From Arthrobacter sp. Leaf337 (GTDB lineage: Bacteria; Actinomycetota; Actinomycetes; Actinomycetales; Micrococcaceae), in NCBI RefSeq assembly GCF_001423745.1, contig NZ_LMPC01000004.1:1-64000 (forward strand): DNA of 64,000 bases, read 5' to 3'. Shown piece by piece: positions 61,834 to 64,000 of the stretch. Position 1 is the first letter of the stretch. Each line of letters opens with the position of its first letter. The notes under the pieces are model-generated. The model was not told the DNA's origin. It worked only from the letters and a program-made list of their open reading frames with translations, and searched no databases. Made by a program: the position numbers and the translations under genes.

Positions 61834-62343
61834 ATGAGCAACCCAGCTGTGGAACCCGATGCTTCCGGGGCCACCGAAAACAGCGTCGACGCGGCCCTGC
61901 GGACCGTGGAGCACCAGATCAGCCTGTTCTGGCGCCGCGGACGCTCCATCTCCCAGCAACTTTCCCGGCAGGTCCACCCGGACATGGAGCCGGCAGCCTA
62001 TGGCCTCCTCACCGTCATCCGCAGGGAAGGCCCCATTAGGCTCACTGAACTCGCTTCATGTATCGGAGTGGGCAAGCCCTCCGTTAGCCGGCAGATCGCA
62101 TTCCTCGAGAGCATCGGCCTCGTGTCCAAGGAAGCGGACCCGCTCGACGGCCGTGCCCAGACCATCCGGCTGACGCCCAAGGGCGAGGAGAAGATGCACC
62201 AGGTCCAGGATGCCCGGCGCGAAGTTTTCCGTGAGCGGCTGGGGGAATGGCCCGTGGAGGACCTGCAGACCCTCGCCGCCTACATGGCAAAGCTCAACGC
62301 GACGTATGAGCGGGACGGCTTCCCGAAGGACGAGGCGAAGTAG
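61834..62343 (+). CDS. MarR-family transcriptional regulator
   Basis: 169 residues. The winged helix is RLTELASCIGVGKPSVSRQIAFLESIGLV, with the wing DPLDGRAQTIRLT. It controls an unknown target; no transporter or enzyme is adjacent on the same strand. The start at 61834 rather than 61825 is set by the -10. It ends with a strong hairpin. Confidence 0.9.
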   Translation: MSNPAVEPDASGATENSVDAALRTVEHQISLFWRRGRSISQQLSRQVHPDMEPAAYGLLTVIRREGPIRLTELASCIGVGKPSVSRQIAFLESIGLVSKEADPLDGRAQTIRLTPKGEEKMHQVQDARREVFRERLGEWPVEDLQTLAAYMAKLNATYERDGFPKDEAK

Positions 62344-62347
62344 ACAA

Positions 62348-62380
62348 CGAAGGGCCTCCGGCTTAGCCGGAGGCCCTTCG
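62348..62380. terminator. Bidirectional terminator between marR and clgR
   Basis: CGAAGGGCCTCCGGC-TTA-GCCGGAGGCCCTTCG, a perfect 15 bp stem with a 3 nt loop between convergent genes. Confidence 0.85.
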
Positions 62381-62416
62381 TGTCAAGCGCAGAGACTAGG
62401 TTCTGACGTGTGCCGG

Positions 62417-62776
62417 TCAGCGGGCGCCCGAGAGCAGTCCCTTGGCCAGTTCGTCAGAGAGGTCGGTATTGAGTTCGCGGTCAAGATCGCGGCCGTAGCG
62501 CTGCGAGAATTCCTGCGGGACGGTGTCCGGAACGGCAACGCCTTCAGCAACGGCAACGCGGTCGCTGACTTCGCGGAGCATGCTGGACAACGGGACGTCC
62601 AGGGCCGAGCAGATCGAAGACAGCAACTCCGAAGAGGCTTCCTTCTGGCCGCGCTCCACTTCACTGAGGTAACCCAGGGATACCCGGGCACTGTGTGACA
62701 CTTCGCGGAGGGTTCGGCCCTGACGCTGGCGAACGTCGCGCAGAACATCACCGATTTCGTGACGAAGTACTACCAT
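62417..62776 (-). CDS. clgR: XRE-family regulator ClgR
   Basis: 119 residues. [39 protein letters not shown] is the diagnostic ClgR helix-turn-helix, which activates clp protease and DNA-repair genes in actinobacteria. The frame is open to an ATG at 62869, but AAGGAG 6 nt before the ATG at 62776 and the family N-terminus place the start here. Gene order cinA-clgR-recA is that of other actinobacteria. Confidence 0.9.
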   Translation of the reverse strand: MVVLRHEIGDVLRDVRQRQGRTLREVSHSARVSLGYLSEVERGQKEASSELLSSICSALDVPLSSMLREVSDRVAVAEGVAVPDTVPQEFSQRYGRDLDRELNTDLSDELAKGLLSGAR

Positions 62777-63009
62777 CTTGCGCTCCTTCTGTTCGCTCTT
62801 TGCCTGATCGGCGAGGCCCACATCCTTCCAGCGGACAACGCCGTTTACGGATACGGGCTGCTTTACCATCTGTATCGCCTTGCTCCCTCGTACGTCAGGT
62901 CCGCCCTCATCAGGCGAACCATAATTATTTACTCATCCTAGGCGCCTCCCATATTCGGAAGCGACACAATGTAACAACTATTAGGAATCTAATTTTGTTC
63001 CCGGCAACT
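62777..63009 (-). other. AT-rich upstream region of clgR
   Basis: 233 bp without a gene. The part at 62915-63005 is markedly AT-rich against its surroundings. It contains ATTAG-GAAT-CTAAT (about 62982-62995), and CGCC-CTCATCA-GGCG (about 62903-62917), a palindrome somewhat like a ClgR site but with a longer spacer. It should contain the clgR promoter. Confidence 0.4.
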
Positions 63010-63504
63010 TTACGCCGGGTAAGCCTCGGAAGATAGGGCTTCAAGCAGCCGCTCCAAAGCAGCCGCGCACGCCTGGCCGCGGATATCGGCGCGGTTGCCT
63101 TCAAACACGTAGCCGAACGACGTTGCGCCGTCCGCCGTGGCGACGCCGACGAACACTGTCCCCACGTCCTTGCCGCCGTGCGGTTCCGGTCCGGCGACAC
63201 CCGTGGTGGACACTCCGATGTCCGCTCCGCAGACCCGTCGGGCCCCTGCCGCCATCGCCTTCGCGACGTCACCGTCGACTGATCCGACGGCGTCGAGCAG
63301 TTCGGCGGGTACGCCAAGGACGTCCGACTTGACTGAGTTCTGATAGGAAACCACGCCGCCCTGGAGCATGCCCGAGGCACCGGGGGTATCGGCGAGGACC
63401 GCCGCCACCATGCCCGCAGTCAGGGATTCGGCGGTAGCCACGGTCAGTCCGCGGCCAATGGCACCGTTGACTGCTTGTTCGGCGATGCGGTGCAGGTTAC
63501 TCAT
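63010..63504 (-). CDS. CinA-family nicotinamide-nucleotide amidohydrolase
   Basis: 164 residues, only the C-terminal CinA domain. GLTVATAESLTAGMVAAVLADTPGAS and SVSTTGVAGPEPHGGKDVGTVFVG-type sequence are its conserved blocks. Deamidates NMN in NAD recycling in characterised members. ATG overlaps the pgsA stop (ATGA). Confidence 0.92.
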   Translation of the reverse strand: MSNLHRIAEQAVNGAIGRGLTVATAESLTAGMVAAVLADTPGASGMLQGGVVSYQNSVKSDVLGVPAELLDAVGSVDGDVAKAMAAGARRVCGADIGVSTTGVAGPEPHGGKDVGTVFVGVATADGATSFGYVFEGNRADIRGQACAAALERLLEALSSEAYPA

Positions 63505-64000
63505 GGCAGCTCTCCTTTTACGCGCTGGCTGGCTGCGCGCCGGCCGTTCGCGCGCAGCTTGAGCGCTTCGACAACATACTGGCCACCTGTCCAGACGGTG
63601 ATGGCCACGGCCGCCAGCATCACCAGGAAAGCCACCACTCCCAGCCACGGGGCCAGTGAGGCGAGCGGGACCACGTACAGCAGGATCGCGACGGTCTGCA
63701 CCACAGTCTTCAGCTTGCCTCCCCGCGACGCCGGGATGACGCCGTACCGGATGACGAAGAACCGCAGTGCCGTGATCCCCCATTCGCGGGCGAGGATCAG
63801 GATGGTGATCCACCACGGCAGCTCGTTCAGCAGCGAGAGCATCACCAGGGCGGAGCCGGTGAGCAGTTTGTCCGCGATCGGATCGGCGATCTTACCGAAA
63901 TCGGTGATCAGGCCCCTGCTGCGGGCGATGTCGCCGTCGAGCTTGTCCGTGTAAATGGCAACCGCGAACGTCAGGGCCGCGGCCCAGCGCCAGAGGCCGT
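63501..64000 (-). CDS. pgsA: CDP-diacylglycerol--glycerol-3-phosphate 3-phosphatidyltransferase (partial)
   Basis: 5' end is beyond the window; 166 codons are present. The CDP-alcohol phosphotransferase motif DKLDGDIARSR...GKIADPIAD is complete, with all its Asp residues. Several membrane helices follow. It makes phosphatidylglycerol phosphate in the membrane. Assignment to PgsA over other CDP-alcohol transferases is supported by the LAREWGITALR segment and by the coupling to cinA. Confidence 0.9.
   Translation of the reverse strand, partial: GLWRWAAALTFAVAIYTDKLDGDIARSRGLITDFGKIADPIADKLLTGSALVMLSLLNELPWWITILILAREWGITALRFFVIRYGVIPASRGGKLKTVVQTVAILLYVVPLASLAPWLGVVAFLVMLAAVAITVWTGGQYVVEALKLRANGRRAASQRVKGELP

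Noticed and set aside
62777..62869. Longer ClgR beginning at 62869
   Set aside because: Its ATG has no good ribosome binding site, while the ATG at 62776 has AAGGAG 6 nt upstream and matches the family N-terminus.

Overview
The window is a gene-dense, high-GC chromosomal segment from an actinobacterium, most likely Micrococcaceae (Arthrobacter/Pseudarthrobacter type). The signs are the order pgsA-cinA-clgR...recA-recX-miaB-miaA-dapF-hflX-lexA, a mycothiol-dependent (DinB/MDMPI-like) enzyme, PriA in place of HisA, DUF3046 next to recA, a HelD-type helicase and a very long Ala/Pro-rich tail on IF3. No tRNA, CRISPR array, prophage or insertion sequence was seen. The left edge carries what looks like an rRNA-operon promoter and leader (121-470, minus strand), but no 16S gene follows inside the window.

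Layout. 1-9,343: tyrS, a HelD/HelR helicase, apt, and an alkylation-repair group (mpg divergent from ada/alkA-ogt), then a mycothiol-dependent enzyme and pdxH. 9,364-18,126: a nested palindromic repeat, then the complete arginine operon argC-J-B-D-F-R-G-H on the minus strand with overlapping start/stop codons. 18,329-20,528: fatty acid desaturase and quinone oxidoreductase. 20,545-26,721: the most unusual locus, a 1,330-residue Pls/PosA-type single-module peptide synthetase (A-T-six TM-three left-handed beta-helix domains), an M1 aminopeptidase and an Sfp-type phosphopantetheinyl transferase, with three in-phase PHO-box-like 11-mers upstream. 26,762-30,369: pheST. 30,647-33,779: a small HExxH membrane protein, a SIMPL protein, pcp and an SOS-box-controlled radical SAM gene. 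33,901-39,949: metNIQ, mutT, MFS, a CDF transporter and a GlsB-type protein. 40,040-46,158: an RNA methyltransferase, infC-rpmI-rplT, DUF1844, MFS and SseB. 46,172-49,725: histidine genes hisC-B-H-(52 aa protein)-priA. 49,803-64,000: the DNA damage and housekeeping block (LysM protein/lexA, DinG-like, hflX, methyltransferase, dapF, miaA, miaB, recX, recA, DUF3046, marR, clgR, cinA, pgsA).

How the genes work together. Most are biosynthesis (Arg, His, DAP, PLP), translation (TyrRS, PheRS, IF3, L35, L20, tRNA and rRNA modification) and genome maintenance. LexA-type boxes sit at lexA, the divergent LysM gene, recA and the radical SAM gene, so part of the window is one SOS regulon. The Pls-like cluster appears self-contained: synthetase, the PPTase needed to prime its carrier domain, and an aminopeptidase in the place occupied by polymer-degrading or immunity enzymes in poly-lysine producers. 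A recurrent promoter architecture, TANNNT placed 6-8 nt before an ATG or GTG with no Shine-Dalgarno, suggests that many transcripts here are leaderless.
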